From contig JAIXWD010000006.1 in assembly GCA_027482225.1 (NCBI GenBank), positions 1 through 64,000 on the forward strand: a DNA stretch of 64,000 bases, written 5' to 3'. The position numbers were made by a program, and so were the translations under genes. The notes beneath the pieces were generated by a model, which did no database searches, was not told the DNA's origin, and was given only the letters and a program-made list of their open reading frames with translations. Positions 41,652 through 50,540 of this stretch are shown piece after piece. Source of the stretch: Bacteroidota bacterium (GTDB lineage Bacteria > Bacteroidota > Bacteroidia > UKL13-3). Numbering within the stretch: position 1 is the first letter of the stretch; each line of letters opens with the position of its first letter.

Positions 41652-42383
41652 TTAATCAACTTGCTTATAGGTGTGGAATAAACTTTTTATCTTCATGCTA
41701 ATTACACCCCAAACAGCTTCTTTAATAATTCCCTTGCTTATTTTTGATTCACCGCGGGTTCTATCGGTAAAAATAATAGGCACTTCTGTTACTTTAAACC
41801 CGTGTTTCCATGCAGTAAATTTCATTTCAATTTGAAATGCATAACCGCGGAATTTTATTCTATCTAAATTAATTGTTTCTAAAACCCTTTTGTGATAACA
41901 TACAAAACCAGCAGTTGTATCATGTACATCTAAACCGGTTATAAATCGCACGTACTTACTTGCAAAAAAAGAAAGCATAACCCTACTCATAGGCCAGTTT
42001 ACTACATTTACACCTGTTACATATCGGCTGCCAATGGTCATTCCATGATGTGTTGTGCACGCTTCATACAAGCGCATCAAATCAGCAGGATTATGGCTAA
42101 AATCGGCATCCATTTCAAAAATATACTCGTAGCCTTTTTGTAAACACCATTTAAATCCATCAATGTATGCAGTACCTAAACCGTTTTTTTCTTTACGTTC
42201 AAGTAAGTGTAAGTGGGGATATTTTTGTTGAAGATCTTTGATGCGTTTACCCGTTCCATCAGGTGAGTTGTCATCAACAATCAATACATCGAAATCCATT
42301 GGCAATTCAAAAACAGCTTGTGTTATTAAGTCAATGTTCTCAATTTCGTTGTACGTAGGTATGATGACTATGCGCGTTTTCAA
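41652..42383 (-). CDS. Polyprenol-phosphate mannose synthase-like glycosyltransferase (GT2)
   Basis: 243 residues, no transmembrane tail. The GT2 core is clear: IIPTYNEIENIDLI, VDDNSPDGTG (nucleotide-sugar binding aspartates), ERKEKNGLGTAYIDGFKWC, the metal-binding MDADFSHNPADL, GLDVHDTTAGFVCYHK and FTDRTRGESKIS. The last two blocks are hallmarks of the DPM1 group, which moves mannose (or another hexose) from GDP-sugar to polyprenyl phosphate at the inner membrane. The exact sugar is not fixed by sequence. It is divergent from the GmhB-like gene with a 71-base gap. Confidence 0.88.
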   Translation of the reverse strand: MKTRIVIIPTYNEIENIDLITQAVFELPMDFDVLIVDDNSPDGTGKRIKDLQQKYPHLHLLERKEKNGLGTAYIDGFKWCLQKGYEYIFEMDADFSHNPADLMRLYEACTTHHGMTIGSRYVTGVNVVNWPMSRVMLSFFASKYVRFITGLDVHDTTAGFVCYHKRVLETINLDRIKFRGYAFQIEMKFTAWKHGFKVTEVPIIFTDRTRGESKISKGIIKEAVWGVISMKIKSLFHTYKQVD

Positions 42384-42454
42384 GGATGTAAATTTTATTC
42401 AAAAGTATCAATTAACATTAAATTATTCAATTTATTACTTTATTGCGGTATATT

Positions 42455-42943
42455 ATGTTTAAGTTAATTTTATTAGATAGAGACGGAGTAATTAATAAGG
42501 AACTAGGAGCTTATGTTACTAATCCTAATGATTTTGAGTTGTTACCACATGTTATTCCTAACCTACTTAAGTTAAAAAGGGCAGGAGTATTGGTTGTGGT
42601 TATTACTAACCAAGGTGGTATTGCAAAAGGATTATACGCTCATCAAACCCTATCCCAAATTCATCAGAAACTAAAATTGGCAATAGCCGAGCATCAATTG
42701 TTTTTTGATGAAATTTATTATTGCCCGCATCACCCCGAATATGGTAAATGTTTGTGCCGTAAACCGGGTAGTATCATGATAGAGAAAGCACTGGCCAGAT
42801 TTGGTGTTAACCCCAAAGAGGCTTTTATGATTGGAGATACACAACGAGATGTTGATGCAGCAAATGCCGCTGGTGTAAAGGCGGTTAAAATAGAATCAAA
42901 CCAAGATTGGTCCCCAATAATTGATGAAATAGTAGCACATTAA
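42455..42943 (+). CDS. gmhB: HAD phosphatase, D-glycero-D-manno-heptose 1,7-bisphosphate phosphatase family
   Basis: 162 residues from the ATG at 42455; a TTG 12 bases upstream gives MRYI before it and is less likely. HAD motif I is LLDRDGVIN (Asp8 nucleophile, Asp10 acid/base), motif II VITNQGGIAKG, and motif IV MIGDTQRDVDAA. CPHHPEYGKCLCRKP with Cys90, His92, Cys99 and Cys101 is the zinc site of the GmhB/HisB-N subfamily. In lipopolysaccharide synthesis GmhB removes the C7 phosphate of heptose 1,7-bisphosphate. The presence of gmhA in the same window supports that role over histidinol phosphatase. rpe follows after 67 bases. Confidence 0.85.
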   Translation: MFKLILLDRDGVINKELGAYVTNPNDFELLPHVIPNLLKLKRAGVLVVVITNQGGIAKGLYAHQTLSQIHQKLKLAIAEHQLFFDEIYYCPHHPEYGKCLCRKPGSIMIEKALARFGVNPKEAFMIGDTQRDVDAANAAGVKAVKIESNQDWSPIIDEIVAH

Positions 42944-43010
42944 TTAAAAAATACCCAAATGCGTCTGGTATATCCTTAAACCTCAAACTAGTTGATTATA
43001 TTCGCAGCAT

Positions 43011-43676
43011 ATGTCAGTTATAATAGCTCCTTCAATTTTATCGGCAGATTTTGCCAATATTCAACGTGATACTGAAATGATTAACCAAAGCAATGCAGAT
43101 TGGTTTCATGTTGACATTATGGATGGAATGTTTGTTCCTAATATCTCATTTGGGTTTCCAGTGGTTAAAGCGATAAAAAAACACGCAACAAAGCCATTAG
43201 ATGTACATTTAATGATTGTAGACCCCGACAGGTATTTAAATGATTTTAAACAAGCAGGTGCAGATATTTTAACAGTTCATATAGAGGCTTGCACACATTT
43301 ACACCGTACCATTTCTGCTATAAAAGATATGGGGATGAAAGCAGGTGTGGCGCTTAATCCTCATACTTCAGTTGGATTATTAAAAGATATTATTACCGAT
43401 CTTGATTTGGTTTGTTTAATGAGTGTAAATCCTGGTTTTGGCGGACAAAAATTTATAGAAAACACCTACTCAAAAACAACCGAATTAAAAGAATTAATCA
43501 TACAAAAAAATAGCAGTGCACGTATAGAAATTGACGGTGGTGTAAACCAAGCTAATGCAGGAAAACTGATGGCCTCAGGTGCAGATGTTTTAGTTGCTGG
43601 TAACTTTGTGTTTAGCTCCGATAACCCTTCTGAAACTATTGCTATTTTAAAGCAAACTGTTGCACATACGCTTTAA
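43011..43676 (+). CDS. rpe: Ribulose-phosphate 3-epimerase
   Basis: Interconverts ribulose 5-phosphate and xylulose 5-phosphate in the pentose phosphate pathway. The 221-residue TIM barrel shows IIAPSILSADFANI, WFHVDIMDGMFVPNISFG with metal-binding His33 and Asp35, LDVHLMIVDPDRYL, LVCLMSVNPGFGGQKF with the phosphate-binding loop, and IEIDGGVNQANAGKLMASGA. All active-site positions are present. A TATATTCG box ends six bases before the ATG. A TonB-dependent receptor begins 25 bases after the stop, so the two may share a transcript. Confidence 0.96.
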   Translation: MSVIIAPSILSADFANIQRDTEMINQSNADWFHVDIMDGMFVPNISFGFPVVKAIKKHATKPLDVHLMIVDPDRYLNDFKQAGADILTVHIEACTHLHRTISAIKDMGMKAGVALNPHTSVGLLKDIITDLDLVCLMSVNPGFGGQKFIENTYSKTTELKELIIQKNSSARIEIDGGVNQANAGKLMASGADVLVAGNFVFSSDNPSETIAILKQTVAHTL

Positions 43677-43701
43677 TACAATTATTCGTTAAACAAAATT
43701 A

Positions 43702-46188
43702 ATGCGCAAACTCCTCTCTCTAATTTTCATATCATTACTTTCTTTTGCAGCCTATGCTCAGCAAAAAGATTTTGCAGTGGTGTATGGAACTGTTAATGAT
43801 AGTTTAGGTAGAAGTTTTGCTGATGTTAACGTGTATGTGGTAGGAACCAATATTTCTACAACTAGTCGCGAAGATGGTTTTTATCAGGTTAAAATTCCTG
43901 TTAATAAAGAATTTGAACTTGCGTTTAGCTTTGTAGGAAGACCTTCATTTAAAACAATTGTAGGTCCGCTTAAAGTTAACGAACGTTTTTTGCTTGATGT
44001 AACCATGAGTTACGTTCTGAGTTTAAAAACCTTTACTTACATGGAGGAACAAAACAGAGACAAGGCCAGTACCATAACAATTGATATTAAAGAAATAAAG
44101 CAACTACCTAATGTATCGGGTAGTTTTGAGCAAATTTTGAAAACACTTCCTGGCGTAACCTCCAATAACGAACTAAGTTCTCAATACAATGTTCGTGGCG
44201 GCAATTACGATGAGAATTTAATTTATGTTAATGATATAGAAATATATCGTCCGTTTTTACCACGTGGTGGGCAACAAGAAGGGTTAAGTTTTATTCATAC
44301 CGAATTGGTTCAAAATATTCGATTTTCGGCAGGTGGTTTTGAAGCTCGTTATGGTGATAAGTTGTCATCAGTACTTGATATAAAATATAAAACGCCTAAA
44401 AAGTTTGCTTCGTCAGCTAACGTAAGTTTAATGGGTGCACAGGCTCATGCCGAAGGTGCTACTAAAAATTTACGTTTCACTTATTTGCTTAGTGCACGTT
44501 ATTGGACCAACCAATATGTACTTTCTACTTTGGATGTGCAAGCTGATTATAAACCCAGTTTTAGTGATGTACAGTCATTAGTTACTTGGAATCCTACATC
44601 AAACCTTACCATTAGTGCATTGGGTAGTTATGCCCGCAATAAATATTTAGTTATTCCTCAAACACGAGAAACCACATTTGGAACTGTTAAAGAAGCCTTA
44701 CAATTAAAAATGTTTTTTGATGGTCAGGATTTAATGGAATATCAAACAGCTACTGGCGCTTTATCATTTAATTATACGCCAAATAAACAAACTCAATTAA
44801 AACTCATCAGCAGCATATTTAACTCAAACGAAAATGAACTATTTACAGTTGAAGGTGCATATCGATTGGAAGAAGTAGAGACAGATTTTGGGAACGATAA
44901 TTTCGGAAAATCACGTGCTACAAAAGGTATTGGATATTTTTTAAATAATGCCCGTAATCGCATCAATGCAACAGTGTATAATGTTGGTCATAGGGGATAT
45001 CATACTATAAATAACCACAGCATACAATGGGGTATGCAGGCACAAGGCGAAAGTATAACCGATAAAATTAACGAGTGGGATTACAAGGACTCGTTGGGCT
45101 TTGCCCAGCCATCGCAAATAAACGGAATGCCTGTTGTTCTAAATTATTTAAACACCACCATTAATTTAAACAGTTATAGATTAAGTGGCTATATACAAAA
45201 TACCCAAACCTTAAATAAAGATTATAACTTGTATGTTACCTATGGTATACGAACCAATTGGTGGAGTTTTAATAATGAAAATGTGTTTAGTCCGCGAATA
45301 CAAATTAGTATGGAGCCTAATCGCAAGCACAATAGGGCTGTTGCTAATGGTTCTCGTATAGGAAAAATTAAGCGTGATGTAAATTTAAAAGCTGCCTTTG
45401 GTTATTATTATCAGCCACCTTTTTATCGCGAATTGCGTGGGTTTGATGGTGTACTTAACCCAAATATAAAAGCACAAAAAGCCATACATTATGTGTTAGG
45501 TGGCGATATGAATTTTAAATTATGGAACAGGAAATTCCGCTTTTTTGCCGAAGCATATTATAAGCAGTTAGAGAATTTAATTCCTTACGAAATTGATAAT
45601 GTGCGTATACGTTATTATGCTGATAATATTGCCGAAGGTTATGCAGGAGGTATTGACATGCGAGTTAATGGCGAGTTTGTAAAAGGTGCCGAAAGTTGGA
45701 TGAGTTTAAGTTTAATGAAAACCCAAGAGCGTATTCCAAGTGCTATTTTATTTGATGATGCAGGCAATAGAGTAACCCCTGGTTACATTCCCCGCCCAAC
45801 AGATCAGCGTGTTACATTTAGTATGTTTTTTCAAGACTACCTTCAAAATAATAAAAACTATAAAGTTAATTTAACCATGGTGTATGGCACAGGTTTGCCA
45901 TTTGGCCCTCCAGACAAAAACCGATATACTGATACGCAGCGGATGCCTTCTTATCGCAGGGTTGATATTGGTTTTTTACGCGTATTAATTGATGAAAACG
46001 ATAAGGATAAAAAGGGCTGGAAAAAACATATAAAATCGGCATGGATTGGACTTGATGTATTTAACCTATTGGCTATAAACAACACCATCTCGCATATTTG
46101 GATTGAAGATATTGAAGGCCGAACTTGGGCTGTGCCTAATTACTTAACAAATAGAAGGGTAAATTTAAGGTTACAAGTTTATTTTTAG
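43702..46188 (+). CDS. TonB-dependent receptor with carboxypeptidase-regulatory-like domain
   Basis: An 828-residue outer-membrane transporter. It has a signal peptide (MRKLLSLIFISLLSFAAYAQ), then a regulatory-like domain (VVYGTVNDSLGRSFADVNVY, STTSREDGFYQVKI) to about residue 110. The plug domain, about 125-230, contains LKTLPGVTSNNELSSQYNVR and GGFEARYGDKLSSVLDIKYK. The remainder is barrel, ending in VNLRLQVYF with the terminal phenylalanine common in outer-membrane barrels. It is a different subfamily from the receptor at 13.7 kb. No SusD partner. The substrate cannot be inferred. The gene ends six bases before the U-run of the opposing SRP RNA, so transcripts may collide. Confidence 0.92.
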   Translation: MRKLLSLIFISLLSFAAYAQQKDFAVVYGTVNDSLGRSFADVNVYVVGTNISTTSREDGFYQVKIPVNKEFELAFSFVGRPSFKTIVGPLKVNERFLLDVTMSYVLSLKTFTYMEEQNRDKASTITIDIKEIKQLPNVSGSFEQILKTLPGVTSNNELSSQYNVRGGNYDENLIYVNDIEIYRPFLPRGGQQEGLSFIHTELVQNIRFSAGGFEARYGDKLSSVLDIKYKTPKKFASSANVSLMGAQAHAEGATKNLRFTYLLSARYWTNQYVLSTLDVQADYKPSFSDVQSLVTWNPTSNLTISALGSYARNKYLVIPQTRETTFGTVKEALQLKMFFDGQDLMEYQTATGALSFNYTPNKQTQLKLISSIFNSNENELFTVEGAYRLEEVETDFGNDNFGKSRATKGIGYFLNNARNRINATVYNVGHRGYHTINNHSIQWGMQAQGESITDKINEWDYKDSLGFAQPSQINGMPVVLNYLNTTINLNSYRLSGYIQNTQTLNKDYNLYVTYGIRTNWWSFNNENVFSPRIQISMEPNRKHNRAVANGSRIGKIKRDVNLKAAFGYYYQPPFYRELRGFDGVLNPNIKAQKAIHYVLGGDMNFKLWNRKFRFFAEAYYKQLENLIPYEIDNVRIRYYADNIAEGYAGGIDMRVNGEFVKGAESWMSLSLMKTQERIPSAILFDDAGNRVTPGYIPRPTDQRVTFSMFFQDYLQNNKNYKVNLTMVYGTGLPFGPPDKNRYTDTQRMPSYRRVDIGFLRVLIDENDKDKKGWKKHIKSAWIGLDVFNLLAINNTISHIWIEDIEGRTWAVPNYLTNRRVNLRLQVYF

Positions 46189-46194
46189 GGCACA

Positions 46195-46294
46195 AAAAAG
46201 GGCAAGCCAAAGTATCGCACCGCTACAACTACTTACCCTTGCTATATTCCTATCCTGGGGGATTCAGTAGGAGCTGGTCGTACCCGACTTACCC
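46195..46294 (-). ncRNA. ffs: Signal recognition particle RNA, bacterial small type
   Basis: On the minus strand the ends pair (GGGTAAGTC at 46294-46286 with GGCTTGCCC at 46208-46200, with G-U pairs). The tip of the hairpin reads CCCCCAGGATAGGAATATAG followed by CAAGGG, which contains the SRP domain IV signature CAGG...GGAA...AGCA bound by Ffh. GTTGTAGCGGTGCGAT on the 3' side is a block I associate with SRP RNA of this phylum. A T-run (46199-46194) follows the closing stem as a terminator. A TACTTTTG box with TTG 19 bases further upstream places the transcription start at about 46294. This RNA guides membrane protein targeting with Ffh and FtsY. Confidence 0.88.
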
Positions 46295-46299
46295 AATTG

Positions 46300-46329
46300 C
46301 AAAAGTATGTTTTAAAACTATTTCAGCAA
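46300..46329 (-). promoter_or_regulatory. SRP RNA promoter (TTG-N19-TACTTTTG)
   Basis: Minus strand TTG at 46329-46327 and TACTTTTG at 46307-46300, five bases before the predicted first G of the RNA. Both spacing and sequence match the other promoters in the window. Confidence 0.78.
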
Positions 46330-46386
46330 ACTTATTCTTTATAAAACACTTAATTTATTTAGCTTTGAGCACGTTAAAATACAAAT

Positions 46387-47427
46387 ATGAAGAAGCTTGC
46401 TAACCTGCTGATTGTAATTACGCTCCTTACATTTACAGTATATGGTTTATACGCACAAGATAGACCATCTAACAAAACCATTCAGGTATATGTAACCAAG
46501 TTGCAATTAAGCACTAATGTATTATCCAATTTTATCGCCTCTAAAAATGGTGTAGTGTATCAAACCGATTTAAGTACTAATCGTTATTACACCGAATTCT
46601 TAATTGCTCATTCAGAATTACATGGTCTCGATTCGTTGGCAAGCAAAATGGGTTATGTTACTCAAAATGTATTCAATACCGAAAATTTTAAAGAGAAGAT
46701 AAGTGCTTTGGAAAAAAGAATTGACGGACTGAAATATGAAAATAATATTTATGCACGTCAGTTAAATGATTCTTTAGTAAACGGAATAAGGGGTGAGGAT
46801 TTAAAACGTAAAATATCAAATAACCTACAAACTATAGCAACATTAGATTTAGAAATCAATCAACTGCAACAAAATGCAAGCGAACAAATGTGTAAAGTTC
46901 AATTTACCATTAACGATGAAATGAGTACACCTAATAATTCTCGTGTATCATTTGTTAACATGCCGGGTATAGAGTACGGTTTTTTAAATATTGAAAATCC
47001 TACTTTAGGAATAAGTGCTAAATCTTATCAGGGCGCATCTATTAAGTATATGTTTACACGAGGTAAAAGTTATTTTAATTTAGGCGTATACCGCGCAATG
47101 GATAACAATACTGCAGATACATCACTAATTAATGAGTTGTTTATTATTAATTTTGGGCAAGATTTTTACCCGCGTAATTTTGGAAGGGGTAAACGTAGGT
47201 TCTTTAACTTATACACTGGCTATCAAATTGGTGGTTTTATTACTAATCAAAACAATAATAAAAACAGTATGTTTATTCCCAATGCGAATTTAAGTTTTGG
47301 AGTTGAACTGATCAAAACAAAACACATTTTGGTTGATAATAAAGTGAGTTATTTTTTACCGCTAAACGAATTGAATCGGAACCTGCGCGGTATACTTTAT
47401 CAGGCATCATTTAACTTTGTTTTTTAA
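46387..47427 (+). CDS. Exported coiled-coil protein with outer-membrane barrel-like C-terminus, unrecognised
   Basis: 346 residues that I cannot assign to a named family. A signal peptide (MKKLANLLIVITLLTFTVYG, then LYAQD) is followed by a domain at about 25-95. Residues about 96-165 are a predicted coiled coil (FKEKISALEKRIDGLKYENN, LDLEINQLQQN). From about 170 on, alternating polar/hydrophobic strands with many aromatic residues end in LYQASFNFVF, like an outer-membrane beta-barrel. The N-terminal half faintly recalls DUF4349-type proteins. A TAGCTTTG box lies 20 bases upstream without a clear TTG. It is followed after 43 bases by the carboxylase gene. Confidence 0.7.
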   Translation: MKKLANLLIVITLLTFTVYGLYAQDRPSNKTIQVYVTKLQLSTNVLSNFIASKNGVVYQTDLSTNRYYTEFLIAHSELHGLDSLASKMGYVTQNVFNTENFKEKISALEKRIDGLKYENNIYARQLNDSLVNGIRGEDLKRKISNNLQTIATLDLEINQLQQNASEQMCKVQFTINDEMSTPNNSRVSFVNMPGIEYGFLNIENPTLGISAKSYQGASIKYMFTRGKSYFNLGVYRAMDNNTADTSLINELFIINFGQDFYPRNFGRGKRRFFNLYTGYQIGGFITNQNNNKNSMFIPNANLSFGVELIKTKHILVDNKVSYFLPLNELNRNLRGILYQASFNFVF

Positions 47428-47470
47428 CATTAATTGAATAATTACTTATTATTATATTCTTTGAAATAAC

Positions 47471-49090
47471 ATGCAACATTTAGTAAACGAATTAAATACT
47501 CGATTAGAAAAAATATACGAAGGTGGTGGTAAAAAAGCCGCTGCCAAGCAAAAAGAAAAAGGTAAAATGTTGGCACGTGAGCGTGTTGATTATTTAATTG
47601 ATAACGATAAACCACGCATTGAAATAGGTGCTTTAGCAGGATATGAAATGTATGAAGATCATGGTGGTTGTCCAGGTGGAGGAGTTATTGTTGAGATAGG
47701 ATACGTGAGCGGCCGTCAGTGTATTATTGTTGCAAACGATGCAACTGTAAAAGCCGGTGCATGGTTTCCCATTACTGGAAAGAAAAATTTACGAGCACAA
47801 GAGATTGCCATAGAAAATAAACTACCCATTATTTATTTAGTTGATAGTGCAGGAGTTTACTTACCGATGCAAGATGAAATTTTTCCAGATAAAGAACACT
47901 TCGGAAGAATTTTTAGGAATAATGCAGTAATGAGCAGTATGGGTATTACCCAAATTGCTGCTGTAATGGGTAGCTGTGTTGCTGGTGGTGCATATTTACC
48001 AATTATGAGTGATGAAGCCATGATAGTAGATAAAACAGGTTCAATATTTTTGGCAGGAAGTTACTTGGTTAAGGCAGCTATTGGCGAAGACATAGATAAC
48101 GAAACATTAGGTGGTGCTAACACGCACTGCGAAATTAGTGGTGTAACTGATTATAAATTTGAAAATGATGCCGCTTGTTTAGATAGGATTAAACGCATCA
48201 TGGACAAAATTGGTGATTATGATAAAGCAGGATTTAATCGTGCAAAATCAATTGCTCCATCAAAAAGTATGGATGATGTGTATGATGCAGTTGCCAATTT
48301 CACAAAACCTTTTGATGTAATGGAAATTATTGAACGCCTTGTTGATGCCGATAGTTTTGATCCATACAAAGAACTTTATGGTAAAACCATTACTTGTGGT
48401 TATGCACGTATTGATGGTTGGGCGGTTGGTATTGTTGCTAATAACCGCCAGGTGGTAAAGGCAAAAAAGCCAAAACAAAATGCTGCTGATAATCCTACAG
48501 AAATGCAAATTGGGGGTGTTATTTACAGCGATAGTGCAGATAAGGCAGCTCATTTTATTATGAACTGTAATCAGAAAAAAATCCCTTTGGTTTTTTTACA
48601 AGATGTAACCGGTTTTATGGTTGGAAGTAGAAGCGAGCATGGCGGAATTATTAAAGATGGAGCTAAACTTGTAAATGCTCAAGCCAACTCGGTAGTTCCT
48701 AAGTTTACCATCATAACAGGAAATAGTTATGGTGCAGGTAATTATGCCATGTGTGGCAAAGCCTACGATCCAAGATTAATTGCTGCATGGCCTAACGCAA
48801 GTATTGCTGTTATGGGTGGCGCACAAGCAGCAAAGGTTTTATTACAGATAGAAGAAGCCAGCTTAAAAGCAAAAGGCGAAGTGATTGATGAAACCAAAAA
48901 AGCAGAAATGTTACAACACATCACAGATAGATACACTAAACAAACATCACCCTATTATGCTGCTGCTAGGCTATGGGTTGATGCAATTATTAATCCAACA
49001 GAAACACGTAAATGGATTAGTATGGGAATAGAAGCCGCAAATCATGCACCGATAACAAAGGAGTTTAGACCCGGTGTTATAAGAGCATAA
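47471..49090 (+). CDS. Acyl-CoA carboxylase carboxyltransferase (beta) subunit, methylcrotonyl/propionyl type
   Basis: A 539-residue biotin-dependent carboxyltransferase with two crotonase-like halves. ARERVDYLIDND, GGGVIVEIGYVSGRQCIIVA, LVDSAGVYLPMQDEIFPDKE, and MGSCVAGGAYLPIMSDEAM belong to the N half; PLVFLQDVTGFMVGSRSEHG, GNSYGAGNYAMCGKAYDPR and GGAQAAKVLLQIEEASLKAK to the C half. The HFGRIFRNNAVMSSMGI region and the overall pattern are closer to methylcrotonyl-CoA carboxylase beta (leucine breakdown) than to PccB, but I cannot settle it. The biotin-bearing alpha subunit is not in the window. A terminator follows. Confidence 0.87.
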   Translation: MQHLVNELNTRLEKIYEGGGKKAAAKQKEKGKMLARERVDYLIDNDKPRIEIGALAGYEMYEDHGGCPGGGVIVEIGYVSGRQCIIVANDATVKAGAWFPITGKKNLRAQEIAIENKLPIIYLVDSAGVYLPMQDEIFPDKEHFGRIFRNNAVMSSMGITQIAAVMGSCVAGGAYLPIMSDEAMIVDKTGSIFLAGSYLVKAAIGEDIDNETLGGANTHCEISGVTDYKFENDAACLDRIKRIMDKIGDYDKAGFNRAKSIAPSKSMDDVYDAVANFTKPFDVMEIIERLVDADSFDPYKELYGKTITCGYARIDGWAVGIVANNRQVVKAKKPKQNAADNPTEMQIGGVIYSDSADKAAHFIMNCNQKKIPLVFLQDVTGFMVGSRSEHGGIIKDGAKLVNAQANSVVPKFTIITGNSYGAGNYAMCGKAYDPRLIAAWPNASIAVMGGAQAAKVLLQIEEASLKAKGEVIDETKKAEMLQHITDRYTKQTSPYYAAARLWVDAIINPTETRKWISMGIEAANHAPITKEFRPGVIRA

Positions 49091-49091
49091 T

Positions 49092-49127
49092 AACAAAAGC
49101 CACTTTAATTTTTAAAGTGGCTTTTGT
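49092..49127. terminator. Bidirectional terminator after the carboxylase gene
   Basis: ACAAAAGCCACTTTAA and its reverse complement face each other across a TTT loop. It sits between convergent genes and abuts the stop of the GreA-like gene. Confidence 0.9.
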
Positions 49128-49128
49128 T

Positions 49129-49593
49129 TTATAAGATGATGCTGATTGTAGATTTTTTTTGTGCAATGGAAATTTCATCGCCAATACCTTTATTGAGTAT
49201 GGCTTGAGCTATGGGTGCTTCTGGAGAAACTACAGCAATTTTAAAACCATCAAATTCAATTACACCAATGCTGGTGGCTATAAATATAGTTTGGTTGCTT
49301 GATGTTTGAACCAACGCTCCTTTTTGTGCTTTAATGTATGCCGCTGTAGGATTTATTAACAATAAATTTGATAGCTCTAGTTTAGCAGCTTGTAATTGTT
49401 TTGCATTCATATCGCGAGCAATTTGGCTCATTGCTCTTCCCGTTTCATATTTGTCACCAGCGCTACTTTTATCCTCGCTGTTTGCACTTTCTTGTGCATC
49501 CAACATAGCATACTGAAAGTTGGCTATGCGTCTTTCTATCTCATTTTTACAATGTTCAAATAGCCTTGATTTAAATGTTAATGTTAATTCCAT
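49129..49593 (-). CDS. GreA/GreB-like transcription elongation factor homologue
   Basis: 154 residues from the ATG at 49593; a GTG just before it is not needed. The N half is helical and reads like the Gre coiled coil (ANSEDKSSAGDKYETGRAMS, then QLQAAKLELSNL). The C half is a small beta domain (GALVQTSSNQTIFIATSIGV, VSPEAPIAQAILNKGIGDEI), like the FKBP-like domain of GreA. Database entries often call this Bacteroidota family 3-oxoacyl-ACP synthase, which the sequence does not support, as there is no thiolase fold or active-site cysteine. It may rescue stalled RNA polymerase or bind it in another way. Confidence 0.6.
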   Translation of the reverse strand: MELTLTFKSRLFEHCKNEIERRIANFQYAMLDAQESANSEDKSSAGDKYETGRAMSQIARDMNAKQLQAAKLELSNLLLINPTAAYIKAQKGALVQTSSNQTIFIATSIGVIEFDGFKIAVVSPEAPIAQAILNKGIGDEISIAQKKSTISIIL

Positions 49594-49655
49594 CACTAAT
49601 GTGCAATAGTAAATATTCTCAGTTAAATTCTTTTTTTATATTTACCTCAAAATAA

Positions 49656-50540
49656 ATGTTCATGTCAAAACAACCTAAATGGTATTACTACATACTAGCA
49701 GCGCCAATCTATTTACTTATGCTTTTGCCATTTCCAGTACTGTATTTTATTTCCGATGTGCTCAGTTTTATTGCTTATTATATTATCAAGTATAGAAGAA
49801 AAATTGTTCACACAAACCTAAAGAATGCATTTCCTGAAAAGAGTGAAGCTGAAATTAAGCTAATAGAAAAGCGTTATTACCGTAACATGATTGATGTTTT
49901 TATTGAAACATTTAAAACGTTAACAGTGGGAAGAAGCACCATTGTTAATCGCGTAAAAATGCAGAATACGGAGTTTATTAAAGAACTCCATAGAAATAAT
50001 AAATCGGTAATTTTATTGATGGGTCATTTGGGTAACTGGGAGTGGGGTGGGTTTTCTTATACTTATCAATTGGGCTTTCCTGTAGGTACCCTATACCATC
50101 CACTTTCTAATCCATTTTTTGAATGGTTAAGTTATAAACTAAGATTAAAGTGTGGTGTTGAGTTGATAGCGATGCAACAATCAGCTAGAAACTTTGCTGA
50201 AAATAAAAATAAGGTTAGAACTGTTGCATTTATTGCTGATCAATCTCCACAACCTTCCCATGCTTATTGGACACAATTTTTAAATCAAGAAACAGGATTT
50301 TTTACTGGAGCCGAAAAATTAGCTATTAAGTATGATTCTGCTGTAGTTTATGTAGATATCATCAAACATGCTAGGGGTAAATACACCGTATTTTTTGAAC
50401 TAATTACTGAACATCCTACTGAAAAGAAACCAAATGAAATTACCCAATTATTTGCCGATAAATTAGAAAGTAGTATTCGTTTACAACCAGAGTTATGGTT
50501 ATGGAGCCACAGACGTTGGAAACACAAACGAACAAATTAA
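49656..50540 (+). CDS. Lipid A acyltransferase family protein (LpxL/HtrB-like)
   Basis: 294 residues with one hydrophobic N-terminal segment (about 10-45) that anchors it to the inner membrane. The acyltransferase HX4E motif is His124 to Glu129 in LMGHLGNWEWGG. VGTLYHPLSNPFFEWL, FIADQSPQP, GFFTGAEKLAIKYDSAVVYV and LWLWSHRRWKHKR complete the family pattern. It would add a secondary acyl chain to Kdo-lipid A. Some Bacteroidota members instead make flavolipin- or ornithine-type lipids, so the acceptor is uncertain. The ATG at 49656 and the ATG at 49662 are both possible starts. Its stop overlaps the stop of the convergent DUF4421 gene by four bases. Confidence 0.88.
   Translation: MFMSKQPKWYYYILAAPIYLLMLLPFPVLYFISDVLSFIAYYIIKYRRKIVHTNLKNAFPEKSEAEIKLIEKRYYRNMIDVFIETFKTLTVGRSTIVNRVKMQNTEFIKELHRNNKSVILLMGHLGNWEWGGFSYTYQLGFPVGTLYHPLSNPFFEWLSYKLRLKCGVELIAMQQSARNFAENKNKVRTVAFIADQSPQPSHAYWTQFLNQETGFFTGAEKLAIKYDSAVVYVDIIKHARGKYTVFFELITEHPTEKKPNEITQLFADKLESSIRLQPELWLWSHRRWKHKRTN

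Noticed and set aside
46195-46294. Large terminator for the TonB-dependent receptor gene
   Set aside because: The SRP domain IV signature and a well-placed minus-strand promoter explain the hairpin better.
49129-49593. 3-oxoacyl-ACP synthase
   Set aside because: Too short, no thiolase fold and no active-site cysteine; the sequence is Gre-like.
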